Shown here: in pieces, positions 1-8,575 of the stretch
Position numbering within the stretch: position 1 is the stretch's first letter
Layout: each line of letters begins with the position of its first letter
NCBI GenBank assembly: GCA_046329495.1
Contig: JAXLUO010000001.1
Location: forward strand, 372,001 to 436,000
Source: Bog-950 sp046329495
GTDB taxonomy: Bacteria; Bacteroidota; Bacteroidia; Chitinophagales; LD1
Direction: 5' to 3'
DNA: 64,000 nucleotides
Position numbers and translations under genes: made by a program
Notes under the pieces: model-generated
What the model saw: only the letters and a program-made list of their open reading frames with translations
Databases searched by the model: none
Told to the model about the DNA's origin: nothing

Positions 1-408
1 ACAGCGCGCGACCTGCTGTTACAGTTTATACGCGAACGGAAAAACATGGCAAGGGTGGTAGATGAATACGGCGGCACAGCAGGTTTAATTACGCTGGAAG
101 ATTTGATGGAGCAGATCTTTGGTGAGATACGTGATGAACACGATGATGAAGAGCTGACAGAAAAGCAAGTGTCGGAAGTAGAGTTTATTTTAAGTGGCCG
201 CCTGGATATTGATTACCTGAACCGTGAATACAAGCTGGATATACCTGAAGGCGATTACACGACCTTGTCGGGTTATGTAATTAGTGGCTTCGAAGACATT
301 CCCGAAGCAGGTAAAGTAATAGAGATGGATGATTTTGTTATCCGTGTTTTGCGTGCTACCGATACCCGAATAGAGTTGGTAAATCTGAAGTTGAAAGAAA
401 AAGAGTAA
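1..408 (+). CDS. CorC/HlyC-family CBS-domain protein, C-terminal part (5' truncated by window)
   Basis: The reading frame is open from base 1, so the start lies outside the window; about 135 codons remain. The visible part begins in the end of the second CBS domain (VVDEYGGTAGLITLEDLMEQ, a hallmark of the family), followed by an acidic linker (EIRDEHDDEE) and the CorC/HlyC transporter-associated domain (from SGRLDIDYLN to IELVNLK). Family members usually carry an N-terminal CNNM/DUF21 membrane domain, act in divalent cation (Mg/Co) transport or resistance, and in Bacteroidota include GldE. I cannot tell which subgroup this is without the N-terminus. The next gene starts 33 bases downstream on the same strand. 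Confidence 0.9.
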   Translation, partial: TARDLLLQFIRERKNMARVVDEYGGTAGLITLEDLMEQIFGEIRDEHDDEELTEKQVSEVEFILSGRLDIDYLNREYKLDIPEGDYTTLSGYVISGFEDIPEAGKVIEMDDFVIRVLRATDTRIELVNLKLKEKE

Positions 409-441
409 GGAACTTTTTACGCACCTTATTATCTTGCCAGC

Positions 442-1443
442 ATGGTAGCAGCCATCATCACTTTTTTGGTTTGTGCGCTCGGCATAGTGTTTTCCGGTAT
501 CCGGCTTTCGCGCTATGGAGATATTATCGCGGAAAAGAGCGGCATGGGCCGGGCCTGGTTCGGGTTAATTATGATGGCTTCAGTAACCAGCTTGCCTGAG
601 CTTATCTCGGGTATCAGCTCTGTTGCAATAGTACACGCCCCCGATCTTGCAGTTGCTGATATTGCCGGCAGCTGCATGTTCAACATACTAATACTTTCTA
701 TCCTCGATTTCTTTTTAACCGACAGGCCCATCTCTTCGCGGGTACAACAAAGTCAGGTACTGGGCGCGGGCTTCGGTGTTATAATAATTACCGTTGCGTT
801 AGCGGCGCTATTAAGTGCCAATTCTTTACCATCGCTTGGTTGGATTGGTATTCCATCGTTGATAATCGTAGTAGTATATCTGGTTGCCATGCGCACCATT
901 TATTCGTTTGAACAGAAACGAACCGTTGATGCAGAAACAACAACAAGCAACGAGCATGATGTACCTTTAAATAAAGCCATTCTATATTACCTGCTGAACG
1001 CTGTGTTAGTAGTTATCGCCGCCTTGTTTTTACCGCAGGCGGGCGATAAGATTGCCTCGGCCAGTGGTTTAGGCCAAACGTTTGTAGGAACGTTACTGCT
1101 TGCACTTTCTACTTCGCTGCCTGAACTGGTGGTAAGCATTGCCGCGCTGCGCATTGGTGCTGTTGACATTGCTGTAGGTAACATTTTCGGAAGCAACCTT
1201 TTCAACTTTTTAATACTGGCTATTGATGATGTGTTCTACACACGCGGGTCATTATTTAAATACGCCTCTAAAAGCAACCTGATCGTTTTAGTGGCAGCAC
1301 TTATAATGACGGGCATTGCTATTATAGGCCTGGTTTATCAGCAGGAAAAGAAAAGATGGAAACTGGCTGCAGACACCTTCGCTATTGCGATTGTTTACCT
1401 GCTAACCTTGCTGGTTTTATTTTTTACCCGCGATATGTTTTAG
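442..1443 (+). CDS. Na+/Ca2+ exchanger (CaCA superfamily, YrbG-like)
   Basis: 333 residues with two homologous halves of about five membrane helices each. The two alpha repeats are clear: near residues 45-85 (TSLPELISGISS, then GSCMFNILI) and near 210-265 (STSLPELVVSIAA, then GSNLFNFLI). The conserved Glu in each SLPEL and the GSxxFN motifs form the cation-binding sites in this family, which exchanges Na+ for Ca2+ across the inner membrane. A hydrophilic loop with Glu, Lys and Thr joins the halves near residue 160. It follows the CorC-like gene closely and may be co-transcribed, although TATCTTG about 10 bases before the start could also be a promoter -7 element. Confidence 0.92.
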   Translation: MVAAIITFLVCALGIVFSGIRLSRYGDIIAEKSGMGRAWFGLIMMASVTSLPELISGISSVAIVHAPDLAVADIAGSCMFNILILSILDFFLTDRPISSRVQQSQVLGAGFGVIIITVALAALLSANSLPSLGWIGIPSLIIVVVYLVAMRTIYSFEQKRTVDAETTTSNEHDVPLNKAILYYLLNAVLVVIAALFLPQAGDKIASASGLGQTFVGTLLLALSTSLPELVVSIAALRIGAVDIAVGNIFGSNLFNFLILAIDDVFYTRGSLFKYASKSNLIVLVAALIMTGIAIIGLVYQQEKKRWKLAADTFAIAIVYLLTLLVLFFTRDMF

Positions 1444-1556
1444 GAAGCTATTGCCCGTTGCGGGTAAAGTATTGTACAATTTTTTCAGCGCATGCCGTTA
1501 CATAGTAAGTAAACCCATTACCATGCAGCACGGCTACCTCACCAAACCCCTCTGTT

Positions 1557-2219
1557 ATGAACCGCATCAGGTGGCTGCTATCGCCGCTGGTATTGCTTGC
1601 GTTTACGCTGCAAGCCAGGCAGGCCCAGGACTCGCTAAAAATTCCATACGAAAAGCAAGGCGGTAATTTATCGCTGGGCGTACGCAGCACCGTTAGCGCC
1701 TTTAACCACGGCGACCCGAAAGAATGGGGGTATGGCTTAGGTGGTCATTTCCGGGTGCAAATTATCGACCGTATCAACACCGAGTGGTATGCCGATATAT
1801 TAAGCAACGACATAAAAGGGAAGGCGCACCGCTACGATTACCATATTGGCTGGAGTGTTATGTTTTACATAATCGACCCCAGGGGCTTTAACCGTAAGCT
1901 AACCCCTTTTGTTGAAGCCGGCCACTGTTTCGACCTTACACGCATTCGGTTGAATGGACCGGAGGCGCCTAAAGCACAGCAGCGCCTGAGCAGCGCCGTG
2001 CAAATGGGCCTGGGCTGCCATTATAACATAACACCCAAATTTGATATAACCTTAAAAGCGCAGTATATGTTGCACCTGGGCAAGGAACTGCACGCCCACG
2101 AGGAGGAGGATGGAAGTATTGAAATAGAAGAACACAAAAATGCCGGCTGGGAAGGCCACCTGCTTGTAACCCTTTCGTTTAACTACAAATTTTTGAAGTT
2201 ATGGAAACCCAAAAAGTAA
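1557..2219 (+). CDS. Secreted outer-membrane-barrel-like protein, unknown function
   Basis: 220 residues with an N-terminal signal peptide (hydrophobic residues 6-20, cleavage near LQARQAQ). The rest shows alternating polar/hydrophobic strands with aromatic ends (ADILSNDIKG, YHIGWSVMFYI, LVTLSFNYKF), as expected for a small outer-membrane beta-barrel. A His/Glu-rich loop, ELHAHEEEDGSIEIEEHKN (about residues 178-196), could bind metal. It overlaps the next gene by 19 bases, and both proteins end in a similar LxLWKPK motif, so they look like a diverged pair translated together. I do not recognise a named family. Confidence 0.7.
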   Translation: MNRIRWLLSPLVLLAFTLQARQAQDSLKIPYEKQGGNLSLGVRSTVSAFNHGDPKEWGYGLGGHFRVQIIDRINTEWYADILSNDIKGKAHRYDYHIGWSVMFYIIDPRGFNRKLTPFVEAGHCFDLTRIRLNGPEAPKAQQRLSSAVQMGLGCHYNITPKFDITLKAQYMLHLGKELHAHEEEDGSIEIEEHKNAGWEGHLLVTLSFNYKFLKLWKPKK

Positions 2220-2806
2220 TAACCCTGGCATTTGCTGTGCTACTGCTTAATACACTACAGGCACAAAGCATTATCGAAAACCGGAAGGGCTGTATTAACT
2301 CGCAGGGCAATTTAGCTGCCGGCTATTTATTTGCCCAAAAACAAGTAGGTGCTTACTTTGTGGGGGAGGCAGAACTGTTTGTGGACAATAGAGTGTCGAT
2401 TGCAGGGGCCACCTGGTTATCGTTTGCTACTACACAGAAAACCAAGCCGGGATTGCGCGCTAATCACTCCATCCTATGGGGCTTTAACTATCACTTTTTA
2501 AAGAAAGGCCGGTGGGACCCCTACATTGGTTTTACACCCGGGCTGGGCATTGTGCGCACGCAGTATCTAAACGATGAAGGTGTTTTAACGCGCAGTAGTT
2601 TTGCTCCTGTGCCTCTGGTGAGTGCTTCGCTGGGTTGTAATTTTTACATCGGTTCTATCTTCCACTTTTTTGCCAAAGTGCAGAGGGTTAGCGGGCAAAT
2701 GCTTAAGGATGTACCTGCACCTGTAAGGTTAGAAGAAATTAAATGCACGGTAGGCTTAGGATGGAACCTGCGTTTATGGAAACCTAAAACCAACTCCAAT
2801 ATTTAA
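2201..2806 (+). CDS. Secreted protein paired with upstream barrel-like protein, unknown function
   Basis: 201 residues. A signal peptide spans residues 1-22 (METQKVITLAFAVLLLNTLQAQ). The mature part is rich in Gly and aromatic residues with beta-strand patterning (VGAYFVGEAELFVDN, HSILWGFNYHF, YIGFTPGLGIV), consistent with a small outer-membrane barrel. The start overlaps the 3' end of the preceding gene by 19 bases in another frame, pointing to translational coupling. The C-terminal LRLWKPKTN resembles the LKLWKPKK end of its neighbour. A double-hairpin element follows 44 bases downstream. Confidence 0.7.
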   Translation: METQKVITLAFAVLLLNTLQAQSIIENRKGCINSQGNLAAGYLFAQKQVGAYFVGEAELFVDNRVSIAGATWLSFATTQKTKPGLRANHSILWGFNYHFLKKGRWDPYIGFTPGLGIVRTQYLNDEGVLTRSSFAPVPLVSASLGCNFYIGSIFHFFAKVQRVSGQMLKDVPAPVRLEEIKCTVGLGWNLRLWKPKTNSNI

Positions 2807-2850
2807 CAAATACCCACATACTGAATCGCCGATAGTGGCGTCTATATAGT

Positions 2851-2911
2851 AGAAACGCAATCGAAAGATTGATTTTCAAAAAGGCTCAACGAAAGTTGGG
2901 CCTTTGCTTTT
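2851..2911 (+). terminator. Double-hairpin element, copy 1 (probable terminator)
   Basis: Two stem-loops in tandem. The first is CAATC-GAAA-GATTG at 2858-2871, with a GNRA-type tetraloop. The second is AAGGCTCAAC-GAAA-GTTGGGCCTT at 2881-2904, pairing over ten base pairs with one G-U, followed by a T-rich run. A near-identical copy lies at 5414-5473, so the delta-60 repeat gene between them is bracketed. It probably ends the transcript of the two preceding genes. Confidence 0.7.
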
Positions 2912-2984
2912 CAATACATTCCGTATAAATAATTTGTTTCAGGTGTAGTTTCTTGTATCTTAAAGCTGTAAATCAGCGATTAAG

Positions 2985-5354
2985 ATGAAAAGGACCCTAC
3001 TCTCTTTCGTTAGCGCAGCTATTGGGCTCTGCGCATGTGCCCAGCAACCCGGAACGCTTGACTTAACCTTTGATACGGATGGGAAAGTTACGCGCGATAT
3101 CAACGGCAATAGCGAAGCGGCTGCTGATATACTGGCTTTAAATACCGGCAAAATAGTGGTGGTGGGCACTACGAAGGCGGGCACCAATCAAAACATCTTC
3201 CTATCGCGGTTTCTCAGCAATGGTCAGGCAGATAGCTCTTTTGGCATAAATGGAGTTGTTGTAACTGATTTAGGTACGAATGAAGTTATCAGTCGTGTAA
3301 AAGAACAACCTGACCATAAACTGGTGCTGGTGGGCAGCAGTACGATTGGTGCCGATGGACAATGGTTAATTGGACGATATTGGCCTGACGGAGCAATTGA
3401 CAGCAGTTTCGGCACAAACGGATTTACCACACTTGATTTTGGTTCGCAGGGGGATGGGGCCAACAACCTTGATTTTTTGCCGAATGGCCAGATAATGGTT
3501 TGCGGTTACCGGCGCTATGCGCAATACCAGGTGGCCTTAGCGCGGTTGAACAGTAATGGCACCCTGGATAGCACCTTTGCACAGGGTGGCACATTTATTT
3601 GGACCAAACCGCAACCGCACACTACTGCCAGTCAGGTAAATGTATTGCCCGATGGCCGTTTATTGCTGCTTGGCGGTTCGCAAACCAATAACGAATCAGT
3701 TGATTTTTTATTAATGCGTTTTACGGCGGATGGCGTAATTGATAGTTCGTTTGGCGTTAATGGCGTACGCATAACTGACTGGGGCCCGTATGACGATGAT
3801 AGTCCTGCTGTACTTGTAATTGATTCTGCGAACAGGTTAATTGTAGCAGGAACGCACTACCCTAACTACGGCGATGGTCAACCTGCTATGACCCGATACT
3901 CCTTTGATGGTGCTCCGGATAGCTCGTTTGGCACCAACGGTAAATTATTGCAGCCTATGTCAGGGTATCAGGCTTCTACCTTCTATGATATGACACGCCA
4001 GCCGGATGGTAAATTATTATTATGTGGCATAGCACGACAAAATTTGACCTACTTCTTTTACGTAACCCGGCTAAAGGAGAACGCAGCAGTAGATAGCACC
4101 TGGAACGGTAACGGGCGTACGTTTACCACATTCAGCTATAATCCCTTTGCCTACACATTGGCCTTGCAAACCGACGGCCGGTTGCTGGTGGCCGGTGAAG
4201 ACCGTAATGGTACGGTGGGAGATATAGCTATAGCCAGATATAATACAGGTTTACCCGCCGGTTGCAGCACTACCATAGCAAATGCCTCAGCCAATCAAGC
4301 AGTATGTACGGGCACCAACGTGCAGTTTAGCATAACCAGTAACGCCGGTAACCTGCAGTGGCAGGATAGTACCGCTGCAGGCTGGCAGGATATTGCAGGC
4401 GCTAACGCAGCCATACTTCAGTTAGGTAGTGTAACCAATGCTTACAATGGCCGCGCTTATCGCTGCATAGCAACCGATGCCTGCACAGTTGTATCAGCTC
4501 CGTTATACCTGCAAGTGGCCAATACGTTGCTTACTAACCAAACAGCACACTTATGCCCCGGCGAAAGCCTGGTGTTTAAAGGCCAAACAATTACAGCCGC
4601 AGGTATGTATTACGATTCGTTGCAGAGTGTAAACGGCTGTGATAGTGTAGTGGCTTTGGAGGTGTTTAATGAAAACGCGCCAGCAATAATCCTTACACCC
4701 GATTCAGCGATTTTATGTTTAGGCGATAGTATAAACTTATCTGCCACCGGTGCGCAGCAATATCAGTGGAGCACCGGCGAATCTTCAGCTTCTATTTCTG
4801 TAATTCCAACCATCGGTAGCCTTTATCAGGTTACAGCCACAGGCGCTAATAACTGTTCAGCAAGTGCAGTTATTCCGGTACAAGTAAATATGCCTCCGGC
4901 TATTCCTGTAATCAACCGCACGGGCGATACCTTGATTACCACAACAGGCTATAGTTGCCAGTGGTTTGAACAAGGCACTGTACTAAGCGGCGAAACCGCT
5001 CAGCAATACCATATAGCCCACGATGGCAATTACCAGGTGCAAATTACTGATAGTAATGGCTGCAAAAGTTTGTCAGCCGTTTATGCTGTGCTTGGGTTAG
5101 GTTTAAAAGAAAAGGATATAAATACAGGCTGGGTGGTATACCCGGTGCCTGCCAATGAAAGTGTGGTGGTAGCCTTTACCGAAAACATAACAGGCTCCTT
5201 ACACGTGATTGACCTTTGCGGAAGAATAATAGAAGTGTGGCAGCAAACCGAAAACCAACAACTGCATTCCGTAAGCAGCCTGCCAAACGGGGTTTATGTA
5301 TTAACACAAGGGGGGATGAATAAACCGCTGGCTAAAATTTGTGTAGCGCATTAG
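2985..5354 (+). CDS. Delta-60 repeat protein with T9SS type A sorting domain
   Basis: 789 residues. A signal peptide (MKRTLLSFVSAAIGLCACAQ) leads into about seven delta-60 repeats (residues 22-420), each with an xDSSFGxNGxxxTD core followed by a LPDGRLLLLGG-like strand pair; this resembles beta-propeller-like secreted proteins. Residues 425-690 hold Cys-containing Ig-like or SprB-like modules (CPGESLVFKGQTI, CLGDSINLSATGAQQYQWS). The last 80 or so residues (VYPVPANESVVV to the C-terminus) match the T9SS type A C-terminal sorting domain, so the protein should cross the outer membrane through the gliding/Por secretion system and be anchored or released at the surface. It is monocistronic between two copies of the double-hairpin element. 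Confidence 0.88.
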   Translation: MKRTLLSFVSAAIGLCACAQQPGTLDLTFDTDGKVTRDINGNSEAAADILALNTGKIVVVGTTKAGTNQNIFLSRFLSNGQADSSFGINGVVVTDLGTNEVISRVKEQPDHKLVLVGSSTIGADGQWLIGRYWPDGAIDSSFGTNGFTTLDFGSQGDGANNLDFLPNGQIMVCGYRRYAQYQVALARLNSNGTLDSTFAQGGTFIWTKPQPHTTASQVNVLPDGRLLLLGGSQTNNESVDFLLMRFTADGVIDSSFGVNGVRITDWGPYDDDSPAVLVIDSANRLIVAGTHYPNYGDGQPAMTRYSFDGAPDSSFGTNGKLLQPMSGYQASTFYDMTRQPDGKLLLCGIARQNLTYFFYVTRLKENAAVDSTWNGNGRTFTTFSYNPFAYTLALQTDGRLLVAGEDRNGTVGDIAIARYNTGLPAGCSTTIANASANQAVCTGTNVQFSITSNAGNLQWQDSTAAGWQDIAGANAAILQLGSVTNAYNGRAYRCIATDACTVVSAPLYLQVANTLLTNQTAHLCPGESLVFKGQTITAAGMYYDSLQSVNGCDSVVALEVFNENAPAIILTPDSAILCLGDSINLSATGAQQYQWSTGESSASISVIPTIGSLYQVTATGANNCSASAVIPVQVNMPPAIPVINRTGDTLITTTGYSCQWFEQGTVLSGETAQQYHIAHDGNYQVQITDSNGCKSLSAVYAVLGLGLKEKDINTGWVVYPVPANESVVVAFTENITGSLHVIDLCGRIIEVWQQTENQQLHSVSSLPNGVYVLTQGGMNKPLAKICVAH

Positions 5355-5413
5355 CAGCTTAAAATTTAACAAAGCGGCACATACCAAAACAAAAATAAGG
5401 GCGTATTAATTAC

Positions 5414-5473
5414 AGAAACGCAATCGAAAGATTGATTTTCAAGAAGGCTCAACTTAGGTTGGGCCTTTACTTT
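5414..5473. terminator. Double-hairpin element, copy 2 (probable bidirectional terminator)
   Basis: Copy of the element at 2851-2911. CAATC-GAAA-GATTG lies at 5421-5434 and AAGGCTCAAC-TTAG-GTTGGGCCTT at 5444-5467, then ACTTTTTT. Only the second loop differs (TTAG instead of GAAA), and the arms are identical. It sits between convergent genes and abuts the stop codon of the minus-strand gene. Confidence 0.7.
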
Positions 5474-5474
5474 T

Positions 5475-6134
5475 TTACCGCCCTGTGGGATTTTTCTGTC
5501 CTTTCAACAATCGTTCAATGGTTCCGTATACCCTGCCCTCGCGTGTTTCAGTTCGTTTGGCTGTAATAATCCACTCAACATATTCGCGGCGATGGCTAAA
5601 GGCTAATGTGTCCCATATCTTTTTTGCCGGTTTGTTTTTATTCAGCGCTTTATTCAGGTCCTCCGGCAAGCGGATGGTTTTTGTTTTACTATCGGCGTAC
5701 TGATAAATCAATCGCTGCTCCTGCGGTTTGGCTAAGCGCCTTTTGTCGGCTTCGGTTTTTAGCCGGAGGGCTACTGCCGTCCAGGTATCGTTAAAGGAGA
5801 TGTAACTAACCCAGGCAATCGTATCGACGGCTTGCAGGCTTTCCCATCCTTTATCGCGCGTCAGGTCGGTTTGGAGGCCACTACTGCCTTTCGGGTGAAA
5901 AATCCAAAGTAACATTTCAGGCTTTAGCAGACTTAAAACCTTTTGTTGTCCGCCTTTTAATTCCGCTACATTTTTAACAAACCAATACAGGTGGTTAGCC
6001 TTGGTTTTAACTGCTGTAACAACTTTTGCTCCGGCGGGCAAAGCACCCATAGTTTCCTCAAAATCAGCAGGTTTGTTTAACGCCAGAATGATGTTTCCTT
6101 CCTTTAAGCGCAATTTTTTATGCAGCGGATTCAT
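5475..6134 (-). CDS. DUF3052-like / YdeI-OmpD-associated (OmdA) family protein
   Basis: 219 residues, no signal peptide or membrane segment. The N-terminal half (LRLKEGNIILALNKPADFEE, then LLWIFHPKGS) resembles the DUF3052 fold. The C-terminal 60 residues (LPEDLNKALNKN, then FSHRREYVEWIITAKRTETR) match the YdeI/OmpD-associated domain, whose usual signature is a KPW...LSYSHRREYVxWIxEAKR-like stretch. The biochemical role of either domain is not established. The gene converges with the delta-60 gene and its stop abuts the hairpin element. Confidence 0.75.
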   Translation of the reverse strand: MNPLHKKLRLKEGNIILALNKPADFEETMGALPAGAKVVTAVKTKANHLYWFVKNVAELKGGQQKVLSLLKPEMLLWIFHPKGSSGLQTDLTRDKGWESLQAVDTIAWVSYISFNDTWTAVALRLKTEADKRRLAKPQEQRLIYQYADSKTKTIRLPEDLNKALNKNKPAKKIWDTLAFSHRREYVEWIITAKRTETREGRVYGTIERLLKGQKNPTGR

Positions 6135-6194
6135 ACCTTAAAAATATCCGTTTTTATGAGTAGCTCGCTGCCGTTCCACAAGCTAAAATTGCCC

Positions 6195-6224
6195 TTTGAA
6201 ACGCCCCCGCAAAGCTTATCTTCG
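6195..6224 (+). promoter_or_regulatory. Probable scpA promoter
   Basis: TTTG at 6195-6198, 18 bases, then TATCTTCG at 6217-6224, close to the Bacteroidota primary sigma pattern (TTTG, about 19 bases, TAnnTTTG). The scpA start codon is 34 bases downstream of the -7 box. Confidence 0.5.
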
Positions 6225-6257
6225 CAGCCCGGCTAAACACCGGCAGGCAAGTAAGCT

Positions 6258-7046
6258 ATGCAGGATACGTACGAAATAAAACTCCCCCAGTTCGAAGGTC
6301 CCTTCGATTTGTTGCTGTTCTTTATTGAACGCGACGAGCTGGACATTTACGATATCCCTATCAGCAAAATCACCAACGACTTTTTAACCTACATCCACCA
6401 GATGGAGCGCCTGAACGTGGAAGTAGCCAGTGAGTTTATTCTGGTTGCTGCAACGCTTATGCGCATTAAAGCAAAAATGTTGTTACCACGCCGCGAGGTG
6501 GACCCTGAAACAGGAGCTGTTATTGACCCGCGCGAAGAATTGGTAACACGCCTGATTGAATACAAGAAGTACAAGGAAGTTACCGAGGCATTGCGTAAAA
6601 TGGAAGAGGACCGCCAGAGCATTGCCAAGCGCGGAAATGCCATACACGAAAGCCAGGAGATTGCTGCAATGTTCGAACGCGAGTTTGAAATGCAGCACTT
6701 AACCATGTTCCGCCTGCTGAAGGCTTTCCAAAATGTGCTCGACCGTTTTGAGAAGCAGAAGAACAAAGTGGTGCATACTGTTGAAACTCCACCGTACACC
6801 ATCGGTGGCGAACGTATGCTGCTGATGGATAAGCTGGCTATCGGCAAACAAACAGGGTTTGAAGAAGTGTTTGAAGGCATCGAGAACCGTCTGCATGCCA
6901 TCTTCGTTTTCCTGGCGGTATTAGAATTAGTTCAGGAAAAGAAAATCAAAATAGTATTTGGCGAAGGCTACAACAATTTCTGGTTAGAAAAGGCTGACCC
7001 GAATGTTGATCCCGATGAAATTGTTTTAGAGGGTCAGGAAAACTAA
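6258..7046 (+). CDS. scpA: Segregation and condensation protein A (ScpA)
   Basis: 262 residues, the usual length. The N-terminal signature YEIKLPQFEGPFDLLLFFIE and the following DELDIYDIPISKITNDFL and EFILVAATLMRIKAKMLLPR stretches are diagnostic for ScpA, the kleisin that bridges SMC heads in the bacterial condensin. The C-terminal helix-rich part (FVFLAVLELVQEKKIKI) is the winged-helix end that binds SMC. The scpB partner is not in this window. The last four bases overlap the 3' end of the opposing lipoprotein gene. Confidence 0.96.
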   Translation: MQDTYEIKLPQFEGPFDLLLFFIERDELDIYDIPISKITNDFLTYIHQMERLNVEVASEFILVAATLMRIKAKMLLPRREVDPETGAVIDPREELVTRLIEYKKYKEVTEALRKMEEDRQSIAKRGNAIHESQEIAAMFEREFEMQHLTMFRLLKAFQNVLDRFEKQKNKVVHTVETPPYTIGGERMLLMDKLAIGKQTGFEEVFEGIENRLHAIFVFLAVLELVQEKKIKIVFGEGYNNFWLEKADPNVDPDEIVLEGQEN

Positions 7047-7438
7047 ATCTCCCTGCCACTGAATTTTTGGGCATATACAATAGCTCCTACATCCCATAAC
7101 TCATAGTGTACACTATCGGTGCCGAACAAATCGATAAACCAGGTACCCTGCGGATAATTGTTCATGTTGATATATCGTTCTGTTTGCAAACTATCGTAGG
7201 CCCTGGTAAACGTGTACCCCTCGTATTGAATACTATCTTTATTATACTGCGTAAAGCAAATCGTGTCATTATAGGTGTATGCAATATCTGTAGGACCGTT
7301 CCCGTAGTTTTGAATGGTATAATCGGCACTGATGCCAACAAAGCAACGCGATACAGGCGAAGCAGGCTGTGTTGTTTTGTCTTTCTTGCAGGCTGCTAAG
7401 GCAAATAAGCTGATTAGCAGTAATTGGCTTGTTTTCAT
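7043..7438 (-). CDS. Small lipoprotein, unknown function
   Basis: 131 residues with a lipoprotein signal peptide: MKTSQLLLISLFALAAC, lipobox LAAC with the lipidated Cys at about residue 17, followed by KKDK, a typical Bacteroidota post-Cys context. The mature part has Tyr/Asp-rich beta-strand segments (ADYTIQNYGNGPTDIAYTYN, WFIDLFGTDSVHYELWDVG) and no family that I recognise. It converges with scpA, overlapping by four bases. Confidence 0.65.
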   Translation of the reverse strand: MKTSQLLLISLFALAACKKDKTTQPASPVSRCFVGISADYTIQNYGNGPTDIAYTYNDTICFTQYNKDSIQYEGYTFTRAYDSLQTERYINMNNYPQGTWFIDLFGTDSVHYELWDVGAIVYAQKFSGREI

Positions 7439-7504
7439 AGTTGTGGCCTAAATTAATTCATTTTTTGTTTGCGCTGTATTTCACTTCTTTGTTCTGCTTC
7501 TGCT

Positions 7505-8572
7505 ATGACCCATCAAACCGAACAAATACCAGGCATTAAGTGGCGTAATATTGTGTTGCCCTTAGCGGTGGGTATTGGTTTATCGTTATACCTTATCATC
7601 AGCAGTTTGCAACCTTCTAAGTTGTTGCAGTTACCTTTCAACAAACAATTTGTTTCGGGTTTGCTACTGGCCGCACTTACCGTTTTCATCCGCGATGGCG
7701 CTTACATTTTTCGCATCCGCGAGTTAACAGGCCGCAAGCTTAGTTGGTTTACTGCTTTTCAGGTTATTATGTTGTGGGAGTTTGGCTCGGCTGTTACACC
7801 GGGGGCAGTAGGCGGTATTGCACTGGCGCTTTTTATCCTTAAAAAGGAAGGCATTAGTTACGGACGAAGTACCGCCACTATCATGCTCACCACTTTTTTA
7901 GATAACCTGGCGTATGTAGTGGTCTATTCTGTTTTATACGTGCTGGTAGGGCAACGCATGTTTGCTGTGCCTGCTGATTGTGCCGATTTACAGGGCCACG
8001 AAATGTTGCAAAGCATCAGCTACATTGCTAATAAGGCATGGATAGGATATGCCGTATTGTTTGGTGCCTCGGCGTTTTTAGGCATTGCGCTGTTTTTAAT
8101 ACCACACAAAGCCCGCGCTTTTTTTCATGCACTTTCGCAACGCGCGTTGTTTAGTCGTTTTGCTGATAAACTCCGACATTTGGGTGATGAGATAGAAATT
8201 ACCTCGCAAGAGTTCAAAAGCTTTTCCGCCTTCTTTTATATCCGGGTATTTGGCGCTACCGTGGTTAGTTGGGTGGCGCGCTACTTGCTGGCAAACGCAT
8301 TAATTTATGCGGTGGCTACCCTGCCGGCTGATCAAGTACTGCTGCTTGCACGGCAGTATGTTATATGGGTTTTTATCATCATCCCTTCCACACCGGGCGC
8401 CAGTGGATTGGCCGAGTGGTTTTTTCAGGTGTTTAATTGCGAGTTTATTCCGGCCGGCATGGGCTTATCGGCTGCGCTAACTTTAGTGTGGCGTATCTAC
8501 AGTTATTACCTATACCTGGTAATCGGAGCAATTGTATTGCCTAAGTGGATTTCGCGGGTAAATAAAACGTAA
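7505..8572 (+). CDS. YbhN/UPF0104 (lysylphosphatidylglycerol synthetase TM-like) membrane protein
   Basis: 355 residues from the ATG at 7505; an in-frame TTG 36 bases earlier is possible but would add a non-conserved stretch. It is polytopic, with about eight helices. The pattern FGSAVTPGAVGGIALALFIL (residues about 98-117) and IIIPSTPGASGLAEWFF near the C-terminus are the duplicated P-G-G/S-G signatures of the YbhN/AglD/MprF-transmembrane family. MprF uses this domain as a lipid flippase, and stand-alone members may move lipids, but the substrate here is unknown. It converges with the phosphatidylserine decarboxylase gene with only three bases between the stop codons. Confidence 0.8.
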   Translation: MTHQTEQIPGIKWRNIVLPLAVGIGLSLYLIISSLQPSKLLQLPFNKQFVSGLLLAALTVFIRDGAYIFRIRELTGRKLSWFTAFQVIMLWEFGSAVTPGAVGGIALALFILKKEGISYGRSTATIMLTTFLDNLAYVVVYSVLYVLVGQRMFAVPADCADLQGHEMLQSISYIANKAWIGYAVLFGASAFLGIALFLIPHKARAFFHALSQRALFSRFADKLRHLGDEIEITSQEFKSFSAFFYIRVFGATVVSWVARYLLANALIYAVATLPADQVLLLARQYVIWVFIIIPSTPGASGLAEWFFQVFNCEFIPAGMGLSAALTLVWRIYSYYLYLVIGAIVLPKWISRVNKT

Positions 8573-8575
8573 GCT

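Noticed and set aside
6389..6901. Minus-strand frame of 170 codons
   Set aside because: It is the antisense shadow of scpA, rich in Ser/Arg as expected for a shadow frame.
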